Origin: JAZGGS01 sp963714405
GTDB taxonomy: Bacteria; Bacteroidota; Ignavibacteria; Ignavibacteriales; Ignavibacteriaceae
DNA: 64,000 nt
NCBI GenBank assembly: GCA_963714405.1
Contig: CAVQOH010000006.1
Span: 434,001 to 498,000 of the forward strand
Reading direction: 5' to 3'
Shown here: positions 17,581-25,773 of the stretch, in pieces
How the letters are laid out: every line of letters begins with the position of its first letter
Numbering within the stretch: position 1 is the first letter of the stretch
Made by a program: the position numbers and the translations under genes
Notes under the pieces: model-generated
Told to the model about the DNA's origin: nothing
Databases searched by the model: none
What the model saw: the letters and a program-made list of their open reading frames with translations, nothing else

Positions 17581-17617
17581 GTAAAGCCTTATAACTAATT
17601 TAGCTATAAGGCTTTAC
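17581..17617 (-). terminator. 13-bp hairpin behind tRNA remnant copy 2
   Basis: GTAAAGCCTTATA and TATAAGGCTTTAC pair perfectly over 13 bp around an 11-base loop, immediately 3' of tRNA remnant copy 2 on the minus strand. The tail is not strongly T-rich. The stem is the longest perfect hairpin seen in the window. Confidence 0.55.
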
Positions 17618-17622
17618 ATTGT

Positions 17623-17669
17623 GAGCTGGTGAACGGACTCGAACCGCCGACCGGCTGATTGACAATCAG
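17623..17669 (-). repeat. tRNA-Thr 3'-half remnant, copy 2 (possible attachment site)
   Basis: 47 bp equal to 22366-22412 of tRNA-Thr at 44 positions. The first 38 bp are identical, the three anticodon positions differ (GTC instead of TGT on the minus strand), and the anticodon-stem dyad CTGATT/AATCAG is kept. The D-arm and 5' acceptor strand are missing, so it is not a working tRNA. Conserved arms around a changed 3-base centre resemble a tyrosine-recombinase core site placed on an anticodon stem-loop. Confidence 0.8.
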
Positions 17670-17707
17670 TCGTTATATTTGCACCATAAAGAAATCAGTT
17701 GCAAATA

Positions 17708-17739
17708 AAATCCCTATCAACTTTCATCGATAGGGGTTT
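17708..17739 (-). terminator. Terminator after the orphan sorting-domain stub
   Basis: AAACCCCTATC pairs with GATAGGGATTT (11 bp with one G-U) over a 10-base loop on the minus strand, followed by TTATTTGC. It lies 24 bases past the stub stop codon, so it is an intrinsic terminator inherited with the lost gene. Confidence 0.65.
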
Positions 17740-17762
17740 ATATAATTTGATAATTTAGTGGC

Positions 17763-17963
17763 TTACTTCATCAGCACCATCTTTTTTGTCTCAACAAAAG
17801 AACCTGTAATTAGTCTATAGAAATAAACTCCGCTTGGTAGTTCGGCTGCATTAAACCCAACCTCATAACTACCAACAGGTTTTTCTTCATTTACAAGTGT
17901 TGTAATTTCATTTCCCAAAACGTCATAAACTTTAAGTGTAACAAAACTTAGTTCTGGTTCCAC
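17763..17963 (-). pseudogene. Orphan T9SS sorting-domain fragment
   Basis: A minus-strand frame of 66 residues that consists only of the distal part of a type A T9SS sorting domain (SFVTLKVYDVLGNEITTLVN, SGVYFYRL, TKKMVLMK). The NYPNPFNP block and the whole cargo are missing. In frame upstream there is only LEKTLRAPQVEPEL before a TGA. There is no signal peptide and no start better than a GTG without a clear ribosome binding site, so it is a 5'-deleted gene. The residues are close to those of the sorting domain at 20010-20250, which suggests recombination between repeated sorting-domain sequences. Confidence 0.8.
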
Positions 17964-18132
17964 TTGAGGCGCGCGTAGTGTTTTTTCTAATGTTTTGAAT
18001 CAATTGATTTCCATTATTATCTGTGTATTAACATATTTGCACTTTGTACAATTATTGCTTATTATAAATAAATAGATTGAAGCCAACTGCCATTAATTAA
18101 ATATGAGATACTAAATTAAAAAAGGATCACAT

Positions 18133-19674
18133 ATGTTAAATAAGACATTTGCATTTATTTTCTTTATACTTATTACGACTCGAATTTTTGCACAAAAAGA
18201 AGTAGTTACACCAACTCCACCAATTAATTATACGGGTAATGGAGTTAAAACAACCTATAGTTCAGAAACCTATAATACTCCAGAAAAAGGGATAGTGCTT
18301 CTTCAGTTTTGGGTAACAACGTATGAGGAACCAAAATACCTTTGGATAGTAAAACAAGCTCATTTATCAATAACACCGCCACCCGGTGCTGACATTGAAG
18401 ATTACTGTATATGGTTATATAAACCAAATGAATTTTGTGTTCTTATGGATTGGCAGCCAAAATTACGTAGTTCGGGAATAACATTAAAGGGTGCTTTTGA
18501 CCTAACCCAGACTATCGGAACAAATCTTACAAAGGAATCAATGGTAGATGTTGATGGAACGCAAATTGAGGTCGACGCTAGTTATCTTGAAGATATAAAA
18601 AACGATGGTTATTGGTTCATTGACTGGACTGATTATAGTGATGCCGCATCAAGTCCCACAACATTAGATTTTTACGCTAAGTGGAAATGCCCAAAGAAAT
18701 GTGATTGCAAGGTTCAGGATGCATCCAATAGTTTAATGAGTGTAGAATTTGACATTTCGGGCTTCGACGTCGAATACTCTTTTTTTAATGGCAAAGTCGA
18801 GGATAAAAGTAAAACTGAACGAAAGGAAGTTGAAAAAACAGCCTCGGTATGGACCCCACCTACAGGTGAGACAAGGATCGCAGTCGTTGGGACGGTACAG
18901 GACGAAAAGGTGATGATGACCTCACGAGGTGGATCGATTGGTGGAACGGTTACACTTGAGACTGAAGAAGGGGAGGAACTCGCGGTGGTTGAGCCGGATG
19001 AAGAAGGTCATTTCGCTATAGACTTCCGTGATACTACAGCACTTACTGTTGCATCCACATTAGTTATAACCCAGCTCGACTCGGAAGGTAATGAGGAAAC
19101 AAGTACAACAGTAGAGTATGAACCAGGTACCCCACCAGAATGGATAGGCCCACCCATCATCGAAGAACCGGAAGTATCATATATGGAAAATAATCAACTA
19201 TATGATATTAAAGGATCTAACCTCGGTGAGCGAGCCGAAGTGATTATTATAGATGAACAGGGTGAGACTATTTTACAGGAGACTGTATCTTCCTCTATGA
19301 GTAGGACTCAATTCTACCTTGATGCACCAATTGGACCTGCTAAAATGCAGGTCAGGAATGATTTTGGTAGCACTGAACCTATAGAAACAGGTATTTATGA
19401 GTTTGATGTTTGGGCAGGTAAAATGAATCTGGTTAAAAATGAAAATACGAACATCACTGCCAACTATGACGGACTCCCGGAAGGGACAAAAATCATCTTT
19501 ACTAATCTTTCTGAGAATGTGGCTGTCAGTCCGAATGGTAATGGAAAGGCTTTGCGCAATGAAATAACTTTTATAGCCGAAGAGTCAACTGGTGAGGTCT
19601 CAATGACACTAACAGCGAGGCAAGCTGGAGGTTGGTCGCTTAACTATCGGCTGGAGTTTCCAGTATTAAATTGA
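18133..19674 (+). CDS. Unknown secreted protein of unusual base composition
   Basis: 513 residues. Signal peptide MLNKTFAFIFFILITTRIFA with cleavage before QKEV. The mature protein has a CPKKCDCK cysteine cluster near residue 198, then strand-rich sequence (GGSIGGTVTLETEEGEELAV, then ITQLDSEGNEETSTTVEYEP) and a possible Ig/TIG-like module (QLYDIKGSNLGERAEVIIID). There is no T9SS sorting domain and no family I recognise. The middle (about 18840-19320) is visibly richer in G+C than flanking genes, and it is the only plus-strand gene between 0 and 24 kb. It lies inside the unit bounded by tRNA remnant copy 2 and the intact tRNA-Thr, so recent acquisition is likely. Confidence 0.75.
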   Translation: MLNKTFAFIFFILITTRIFAQKEVVTPTPPINYTGNGVKTTYSSETYNTPEKGIVLLQFWVTTYEEPKYLWIVKQAHLSITPPPGADIEDYCIWLYKPNEFCVLMDWQPKLRSSGITLKGAFDLTQTIGTNLTKESMVDVDGTQIEVDASYLEDIKNDGYWFIDWTDYSDAASSPTTLDFYAKWKCPKKCDCKVQDASNSLMSVEFDISGFDVEYSFFNGKVEDKSKTERKEVEKTASVWTPPTGETRIAVVGTVQDEKVMMTSRGGSIGGTVTLETEEGEELAVVEPDEEGHFAIDFRDTTALTVASTLVITQLDSEGNEETSTTVEYEPGTPPEWIGPPIIEEPEVSYMENNQLYDIKGSNLGERAEVIIIDEQGETILQETVSSSMSRTQFYLDAPIGPAKMQVRNDFGSTEPIETGIYEFDVWAGKMNLVKNENTNITANYDGLPEGTKIIFTNLSENVAVSPNGNGKALRNEITFIAEESTGEVSMTLTARQAGGWSLNYRLEFPVLN

Positions 19675-20009
19675 CTGAAGTTGGGTTTACTTCCTTTGGT
19701 CCCTCCTTAATATGCGAAAGTCAGAGTTATTCTAGTTAATAATTCCTCGTGGTTTTAAGAGCACCGGTTTAATTATAGATAAGCCTCTATAAAGGAGATT
19801 AGTAAAGAAAATGAACTTAACGATTGGTAAGTAATGAAGCGGCTGATTCAGTGTAAGAAGGATATCTACTATTATTCAAATATTAATCTAGATTGAACGG
19901 CAGATCAGAGATCAGTCACTTATCCCTTTCTACTTAAAAATTTGAAAATTCAATGGGAGTGTCTAAAGTTATTGACAATTTATTCTCCCTTTGATAATGC
20001 ATCAGATGC
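19675..20009. other. Intergenic stretch between converging accessory genes
   Basis: 335 bases between the converging 18133 and 20010 genes. I see no supportable gene, RNA or clear terminator here. Confidence 0.4.
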
Positions 20010-22271
20010 TTACTTCATCAACACCATCTTCTTAGTTTCAACATAGCTATTTGTCTGAAGTCTATAGAAATATATGCCGGATGGAAGATGCAATGCATAA
20101 AACTCAGCCTCGTAACTTCCAGCCATTTTTTTTTCATTCACAAGTGTGGAAATTTCATTGCCTAATACATCATAAACCTTGAGTGCGACAAAACTTGGTT
20201 CTGAAATTTGGTAAGCAATTTTAGTTGTTGGGTTAAATGGATTAGGGTGATTTTGGAGAAGAAAAAATTCTGTGGGATTTATTTCAATTTCAATAATATC
20301 TGAATACTCAAACTTACCATCAGTATCTATCTGTTTCAACCTGTATTTAAAAGTATCACCTCCGTAAATATTCCTATCAATGAAAGAATAAATCTTGGGT
20401 GAGTTACTATTTCCATTACCCTCAACAAATCCAAGATACTGCCAACTACGTTCGTTCACTTGCCTTAAAATATTAAAACCATAGTTGTCTACTTCGGTAG
20501 CCGTTTCCCAACTCAGAATCACTTTATCTTTAACGAAAATTCCTTCAAATTTAGATAACTCAACAGGTAATGCGTCTTCAATTGTTAAACTCACTGTTCT
20601 TCTATGGACTGGAGTTCCATTAGGTCCTTCTCCCTGAATGTTAATGGTGTAGTCCCCAGGGGTAACACTTCCAATTGTTCTAATTCTTAACCCAACGCTA
20701 CCCGGAAATGTGTTTAATGAATTTCCACTCGGGAAATCTGCGACAATGGATCCAGAAGATGTGGGAGGAGTGACATTTGCGGAAAAAATAGCATCCAGTG
20801 AATACAACTTTACCGCAGGTATACTAATCGTAACAAATGTACTATCATCAATTGAAGTAGTGTTGACACCTGAGGGGGTGACCTGCATCGCAAAATCTGG
20901 AAAGTAACCGACATAACTACCAAAGTTGCCAGCTCTGAAATCTGTCCACATTGCCAGAGCCTGGTTGTTCATAGAAACAATAGCATCATAATCTCCCTGA
21001 TAGCGAGGATTTCCACCACCACCACAAGTAGTACAGTTAATTTTCATTTTTACGTTAGAAATTCTCTGATTCGTTGCCCAAGTAACTCCACCATCATCCG
21101 AATAACTCGCGTAGATATATGCACTATCACTAGTTGGGGTATCCCTTGTATCCATCCACTTAACAAATAACCTACCACTTGTTATGTCGCACCAGATTGA
21201 AGGATGCCACTGATGGTTAGCAGTTGTATTTGCATCATCATTAATTAAAGCAGCAGATGACCAAGTTGTGCCTTGGTTAGTTGAATACCTGCAGAAAATA
21301 TCCGGCTTATTCCCATTCCCTGAAGGAGAGTTCGAGGCATAAACGCAATACAATCTTCCACGATAAGTGCCGTTACTATTATCAGCAGCAATAAACGGAT
21401 ATGGTCTGGTTCGCATATTTTCTACTGAATTTCTGCCACTTACATTTGAACCAACATAGTTCGCAAAACTCTGTGCAGATTTTAAGGTGAATGAAGCACC
21501 TCCGTTTGTTGAAACATAAAAAGTATATGTGGAGGCAAATGAATTTCCTGAATTTGTAACAACATAAACTGCACCACCATCTGTTGCACCATTTGGTCCT
21601 ACGCAAACCATCGCTCCGGGTAATGGACTATTAGATACATTTAATGTGGTTGTCCACGAAGTGCCGTTATCAGTGGACCTGGCAAAACCGTGCCCATTAA
21701 AGGAACTTCTCGTCATTGTAGTATAAACATAACCTGAGTAAGGACCACTTGTCTGGTCAGCAGCTAGCCAGTTTTTATCTCCGCCGAAAATTGAAGTTAC
21801 AGATGAACTCCAAGTAGCTCCATTATCTGTGGAACGAAAAACTTTGCAGCCCTGAATGCCTCCAAACATTGATTCATAGTATAGGTTTCCAGAACCGTCA
21901 TAGGCAGTACAAGGATCTCCATTAACACTTGTTCCAAATGGTGGAGTAGAATGAAGCCAATCGTGAGCATCATTAGTTCTCCAAGCACCATTAATATTAT
22001 AAGCACCAAAATATTGCAAAGGATTATTTGGATTCTGTGTAACATGAGGTTCAGCAAAAGCAATACCGAGATTAAAATTATCAAATCCATCCGAAGTGGT
22101 GATAACATCAAGCTCGGCACTTGAATAATTAATATTTTCAATCCACTCTCGAGGTAAGGCATCAACACGTGGATTATCCCCCTGAGCGAATGTCGGAGTG
22201 CATAACATTAGCAACATTATAATCAATATTATATTAAAAGATTTGTATTTTTTTAATATATAATCTATCAA
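20010..22271 (-). CDS. Sialidase-like BNR-repeat secreted protein with T9SS sorting domain
   Basis: 753 residues from a TTG start that has AAGGA upstream. The signal peptide ends at TPTFAQ. The central region (about 70-480) is a BNR/Asp-box propeller with units FRSTDNGATW, ARSTDNGTSW, YVSTNGGASF, RYSTNQGTTW and SYSDDGGVTW. A cleaved-adhesin-style segment follows (LPVELSKFEG, KVILSWETATEVDNYGFNIL), then the T9SS domain (NHPNPFNPTT, KVYDVLGNEI, SGIYFYRL, TKKMVLMK). Asp-boxes are structural; the arginine triad of a true sialidase was not identified, so enzymatic activity is unproven. It lies directly 3' of tRNA-Thr, the usual insertion side of integrating elements. Confidence 0.85.
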   Translation of the reverse strand: MIDYILKKYKSFNIILIIMLLMLCTPTFAQGDNPRVDALPREWIENINYSSAELDVITTSDGFDNFNLGIAFAEPHVTQNPNNPLQYFGAYNINGAWRTNDAHDWLHSTPPFGTSVNGDPCTAYDGSGNLYYESMFGGIQGCKVFRSTDNGATWSSSVTSIFGGDKNWLAADQTSGPYSGYVYTTMTRSSFNGHGFARSTDNGTSWTTTLNVSNSPLPGAMVCVGPNGATDGGAVYVVTNSGNSFASTYTFYVSTNGGASFTLKSAQSFANYVGSNVSGRNSVENMRTRPYPFIAADNSNGTYRGRLYCVYASNSPSGNGNKPDIFCRYSTNQGTTWSSAALINDDANTTANHQWHPSIWCDITSGRLFVKWMDTRDTPTSDSAYIYASYSDDGGVTWATNQRISNVKMKINCTTCGGGGNPRYQGDYDAIVSMNNQALAMWTDFRAGNFGSYVGYFPDFAMQVTPSGVNTTSIDDSTFVTISIPAVKLYSLDAIFSANVTPPTSSGSIVADFPSGNSLNTFPGSVGLRIRTIGSVTPGDYTINIQGEGPNGTPVHRRTVSLTIEDALPVELSKFEGIFVKDKVILSWETATEVDNYGFNILRQVNERSWQYLGFVEGNGNSNSPKIYSFIDRNIYGGDTFKYRLKQIDTDGKFEYSDIIEIEINPTEFFLLQNHPNPFNPTTKIAYQISEPSFVALKVYDVLGNEISTLVNEKKMAGSYEAEFYALHLPSGIYFYRLQTNSYVETKKMVLMK

Positions 22272-22325
22272 TTCATAGTCCTTAATATTTGTAAAAGAAA
22301 TTACAATAAAAACAATTAATTACAA

Positions 22326-22360
22326 ATAAAAAACCCCGAAAACAAATTGTTATCGAGGTT
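22326..22360 (-). terminator. Terminator of tRNA-Thr
   Basis: On the minus strand AAACCTCGA pairs with TCGGGGTTT (one G-U) and is followed by TTTTATTTG. It sits 7 bases after the mature tRNA end, so it is a convincing intrinsic terminator. Confidence 0.8.
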
Positions 22361-22366
22361 TCTGAG

Positions 22367-22439
22367 AGCTGGTGAACGGACTCGAACCGCCGACCGGCTG
22401 ATTACAAATCAGCTGCTCTACCAACTGAGCTACACCAGC
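22367..22439 (-). tRNA. tRNA-Thr(TGT)
   Basis: A complete cloverleaf of 73 nt on the minus strand. Acceptor GCTGGTG/CACCAGC, D-arm GCTC/GAGC, anticodon stem GCTGA/TCAGC with loop TTTGTAA and anticodon TGT (reads ACA), variable CGGTC, and T-arm with loop TTCGAGT. The 3' CCA is not encoded. It is the reference for the two truncated copies at 13.3 and 17.6 kb. Confidence 0.96.
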
Positions 22440-22552
22440 TTTTTAAGATTGCCAAACTTATTATATTTTTTTATGCCTTGCAAGACTCATTACAACTTTT
22501 TAAGGACTAAACGAAGCATCTATTTTTTTCATTCAAATCGTTTTACTTTTCC

Positions 22553-23859
22553 TTAAAATTCCTGTTCATCAGAATGAACCTTAAACTGAACCATTTTTTG
22601 TCTGATCTTTTTTATTAGCTCAAATTTTAATCCTTCAAATTCGATAAGATTCTCCAGGCTTAAGTATTTTACCCGTGTTCAGTGCAATAAATCCTGCAAC
22701 TGTGTTATATTCTCTGATTCGGAAGTGATATATTAAATGTTTCATTAAAATCATCTATAAACATAGAACCAAGTACATAGTATTTATCATCCGGTAACTT
22801 TGTATATTCAACTATCTCTCTTTTTAGTTTTATCTTTAATTTCACCAACAATTTCTTCAAGAATATCTTCCATAGTTATCAATCCTTCTGTGCCACCATA
22901 TTCATCTGTTACAATTGCCAATCGTTCACCTCTTTGCTGCATTTCTTTTAGCACTTCCGAAATTAATTTTGTTTCAGGGATAAAATAAGCGGGACGGATT
23001 AATGCTTTAAGTGAATAATTTTTCTTCTCTATTATACTTCTGGTAAAATCTTTTGTATGAAGAACACCGATTATATTATCAATTGATCCCTGGTATGCAG
23101 GTATAAGTGAAAAACCTGTTTGAAAAATTTCTTTAATAATTTTATCTCTCTCCACCTCAAAATCAATAGCTGCCATTTCTGTTCGCGGAATCATTACTTC
23201 ATTGGCTTTAAGATCATTGAATTCAAATATATTCTTTATTATTTCATGTTCAGTTTCTGCTATTGTACCGGATTTTACACCATTGGAGATTATACCTAAA
23301 ATTTCATCTTCAGATGGACGTGTTTGAGAAAAGTTTGTCTTCTCTTTAAATGGTAAAAGAAATATATTACTTGCAGCTGAAAAAAATCGAACAGGATATT
23401 TGAATATCTGTGATAATGGAAAAAGTAATTTAATTGAAAACTTTCCCAATCCATTTGAAAACTTGAATCCTATTGCTTTTGGGATTAGCAAAGTAAATAT
23501 TATTACAACTATAGAAACAACAATTGTGGCAATCAAATAGGAAAGTGCTAAACTATAAGTATATAAAATAAATACACTGGAAGCAGTTAGCAAAGGATAC
23601 ATTTTAAGATACAAAAAGTGAAAACCAAGCATAGAAGAACCGATAATTATTACAACATTAAATAATTTAATGGTTCCAAATAAATCCTCCGGGTTTTTAT
23701 TAACAGAATTGAATATTAAAAAAAGTTTTTCTTTTTTTCTTTCAATTCCTCAATTTTAACCTCGCCAAAAGATGAAATGGCAATTTCTGAAGCTGTTAAA
23801 AATGCGGAAAGTGAAATAAATATGAAGAACAAAATCAGTTCAATTAAAGCGATATCCAT
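22553..23859 (-). pseudogene. CorC/HlyC (CNNM, GldE-like) transporter-associated protein, multiply frameshifted
   Basis: Reading across frames restores a protein of about 435 residues, normal for the family. The N-terminus MDIALIELILFFIFISLSAF then LTASEIA comes from ATG 23859. The next frame holds the DUF21 membrane domain and CBS pair (VMIPRTEMAAIDFE, SLIPAYQGSIDNIIGVLHTK, AIVTDEYGGTEGLITMEDIL). A third frame starts the CorC_HlyC domain (LPDDKYYVLGSMFIDDF), a fourth has EYNTVAGFIALNTGKIL and a fifth IEFEGLKFELIKK. Breaks lie near 23720, 22820, 22715 and 22645. The first is at runs of 7 A and 7 T. Four breaks argue for a decayed gene, or for poor local sequence. The family is implicated in Mg/Co efflux, and GldE in gliding. 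Confidence 0.85.
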
Positions 23860-24054
23860 TGATTTAGTTTAGCAAGTGACATAATTTTCAATAACTCACT
23901 ATAACCCTTGTTCCTTAATTATCTTATTCAACATAACAATTAAATTTGCAGCTAAAGATAAAAGATAATTTTTTAAATTACACCTATCAAATTGAACAAG
24001 TGTATTAAATTAAGTAAACTTTAAACACATTTTAACCAATTTATTGTTTTATTT

Positions 24055-24396
24055 ATGAGACCCAAACAAGTAAAAATATTTAAAAAGGATAAATTAAAAA
24101 TTACCTGGGAAGATTTAACCGAAACATTTTTATCACTAAAGTACATGCGTGATGAATGCCCATGCGCTGGATGCAAAGGAGAGACTATCCTTTTAAAAAC
24201 TTACCGCCCTCCAGCAGTAACAGTTGTAACCCCCGAAATGTATATGGTTAAAAATATAGAAGTCGTAGGCGACTATGCTATACAAATTACCTGGAAAGAT
24301 GGACACAGTACAGGAATCTATTCTTGGGATTACATAAAACAACTTGAACAAGGAATGGATAATAAAAAAAATCAGGATTACAAACCTCTAATATGA
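24055..24396 (+). CDS. DUF971 / GBBH-like N-terminal domain protein
   Basis: 113 residues, all one DUF971 domain as found at the N-terminus of gamma-butyrobetaine hydroxylase. Features are ITWEDLTETFLSLKYMRDEC, cysteines 35, 37 and 40 (CPCAGC, probable metal site), and the C-terminal ITWKDGHSTGIYSWDYI. Stand-alone bacterial copies are of unknown function and have been linked by context to Fe-S assembly in other genomes. Its stop overlaps the start of the methyltransferase gene (ATGA), so the two are translationally coupled. Confidence 0.85.
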   Translation: MRPKQVKIFKKDKLKITWEDLTETFLSLKYMRDECPCAGCKGETILLKTYRPPAVTVVTPEMYMVKNIEVVGDYAIQITWKDGHSTGIYSWDYIKQLEQGMDNKKNQDYKPLI

Positions 24397-25151
24397 TATC
24401 TAAATCCGAATTAAAATATTATTCTTCCCTTTTGCATAAAAAAATTCGCAAAACGGAAAGGAAATTTCTTGTTGAAGGAAAGAAATCAGTGCTAGAAGGA
24501 TTGGAAAGTGATTTTAAGTGTGAGGCAGTATTCGCTTCAATTAAATTTGCATCAGTTGAAGAAAAGACAATTGAAAAGCTTGAGAAAAAAAATATTAATG
24601 TTGTACTACTTAAAGAACTGGATTTTAAAAGGGTTTCCGATACATCAACCCCACAAGGAATTACTGCTGTTTTTAAAATGAAAAACAACCGACCGGATTT
24701 TTCAACACTTACTGAACCACTTACTGTATATTTAGAAAATATTTCAGATCCCGGAAATCTTGGAACAATAATTAGAACTTGCGACTGGTTTGGATTGCAA
24801 AATATTTTTTTTAGCGAAAAATGTGCGGAAGTGTTCAGCCCAAAAGTATTACGATCTTCAATGGGTTCAGTTTTTCATTTAAATATATTTGAAAATATTG
24901 CACTTCAACAAATCAATAAATTGAAAAATATCGGTTATGAGTTTTTATGCAGCGATCTGCAGGGAGAAAACTTTTTACAAACTAAAAAAAGAAGTAAAAT
25001 ACTTTTGTTCTTTTCAAATGAATCAGAAGGTCCCTCAAAGGAATTACTTTCGATATCCGATAAAAAAATAACAATTAAAGGAGTTGGTAAAGCAGAATCG
25101 CTTAATGTAGCTTCATCTGCTGCAATAATAATATCTCACTTTTCAAAATAA
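24393..25151 (+). CDS. SpoU/TrmH-family RNA 2'-O-methyltransferase
   Basis: 252 residues. The N-terminal substrate-binding domain includes RKFLVEGKKSVLEGL. The SPOUT domain has the three knot motifs: ENISDPGNLGTIIRTCDWFG (motif 1, Asn and Arg conserved), LFFSNESEGPSKELL (motif 2) and ESLNVASSAAIIISHF (motif 3). Members use S-adenosylmethionine to methylate 2'-OH groups of rRNA or tRNA; the exact nucleotide cannot be read here. Length and layout are like RlmB/TrmH relatives. It is cotranscribed with the DUF971 gene. Confidence 0.9.
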   Translation: MISKSELKYYSSLLHKKIRKTERKFLVEGKKSVLEGLESDFKCEAVFASIKFASVEEKTIEKLEKKNINVVLLKELDFKRVSDTSTPQGITAVFKMKNNRPDFSTLTEPLTVYLENISDPGNLGTIIRTCDWFGLQNIFFSEKCAEVFSPKVLRSSMGSVFHLNIFENIALQQINKLKNIGYEFLCSDLQGENFLQTKKRSKILLFFSNESEGPSKELLSISDKKITIKGVGKAESLNVASSAAIIISHFSK

Positions 25152-25157
25152 ACTAGT

Positions 25158-25592
25158 TTAAAAATCATTTATTTTTTTACCCACTAATTGAACTGCAACA
25201 TTTCTGCTTCGTGAGCGATTATCAAAATCAATAAAAATAATTTGCTGCCAGGTTCCTAAAGTTAAATTACCATCAACAAACGGTACAGTAAGTGAAGCTC
25301 CTTGTATAGATGCTCTAACATGCGAATGCCCATTTCCATCATGCCATGTGTTGTCATGTTCATAACTAATATTTATAGGTGCAATACGATTAAAAAAATC
25401 TGGATAATCTTTCAATAATCCAGGTTCATACTCAATAGTAGTAATTCCAGCAGTTGATCCACCTGCAAAAATAAGTACATTTCCTTCAGTAAAATGTGAT
25501 TGGGAAATTACTGATTCAACTTTTGATGTTATATCCACCATTTGGCAGTTACCATTTGTATTAATGTTTATAAAATGAGTTTCGACTTCCAT
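25158..25592 (-). CDS. YjbQ/UPF0047 family protein
   Basis: 144 residues from the ATG at 25592, chosen over an upstream ATG because AAAGGAG lies 6 bases before it. Family blocks are GNVLIFAGGSTAGITTIEYE, the histidine-rich WHDGNGHSHVRASIQGAS and LGTWQQIIFIDFDNRSRSRN. YjbQ relatives have been reported to have weak thiamine-phosphate synthase activity, but the physiological role is unsettled. It is convergent with the methyltransferase gene, only 6 bases apart. Confidence 0.9.
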   Translation of the reverse strand: MEVETHFININTNGNCQMVDITSKVESVISQSHFTEGNVLIFAGGSTAGITTIEYEPGLLKDYPDFFNRIAPINISYEHDNTWHDGNGHSHVRASIQGASLTVPFVDGNLTLGTWQQIIFIDFDNRSRSRNVAVQLVGKKINDF

Positions 25593-25773
25593 TTTTTCTC
25601 CTTTTTGAAGAATGAATTTCAATAGTAAAAAGCTTCTAATAAATTAGTAATATTTTTAATTCTTAACCTATTTTTATTCTGTTTATTGCTTATTTCATTG
25701 CAAGTGAGTGAACATAGAATTAACTTTGAGGAACATTAAAAGTTGTTTTTTTAACTAAATATGGAAATTTGGA

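Noticed and set aside
17623..17669. A working tRNA-Asp (anticodon GTC) in remnant copy 2
   Set aside because: The D-arm and 5' acceptor strand are absent and nothing upstream pairs with CACCAGC, so only a 3' half exists.
22347..22556. Plus-strand open frame with GERTRTADRLITNQLLYQLS across the tRNA
   Set aside because: This is the well-known spurious translation of the antisense strand of a tRNA gene; the tRNA explains the sequence.
23716..23859. Programmed -1 frameshift as the full explanation for the CorC-like gene
   Set aside because: At least three further frame breaks downstream have no slippery site, so decay or sequence error is the better overall explanation.
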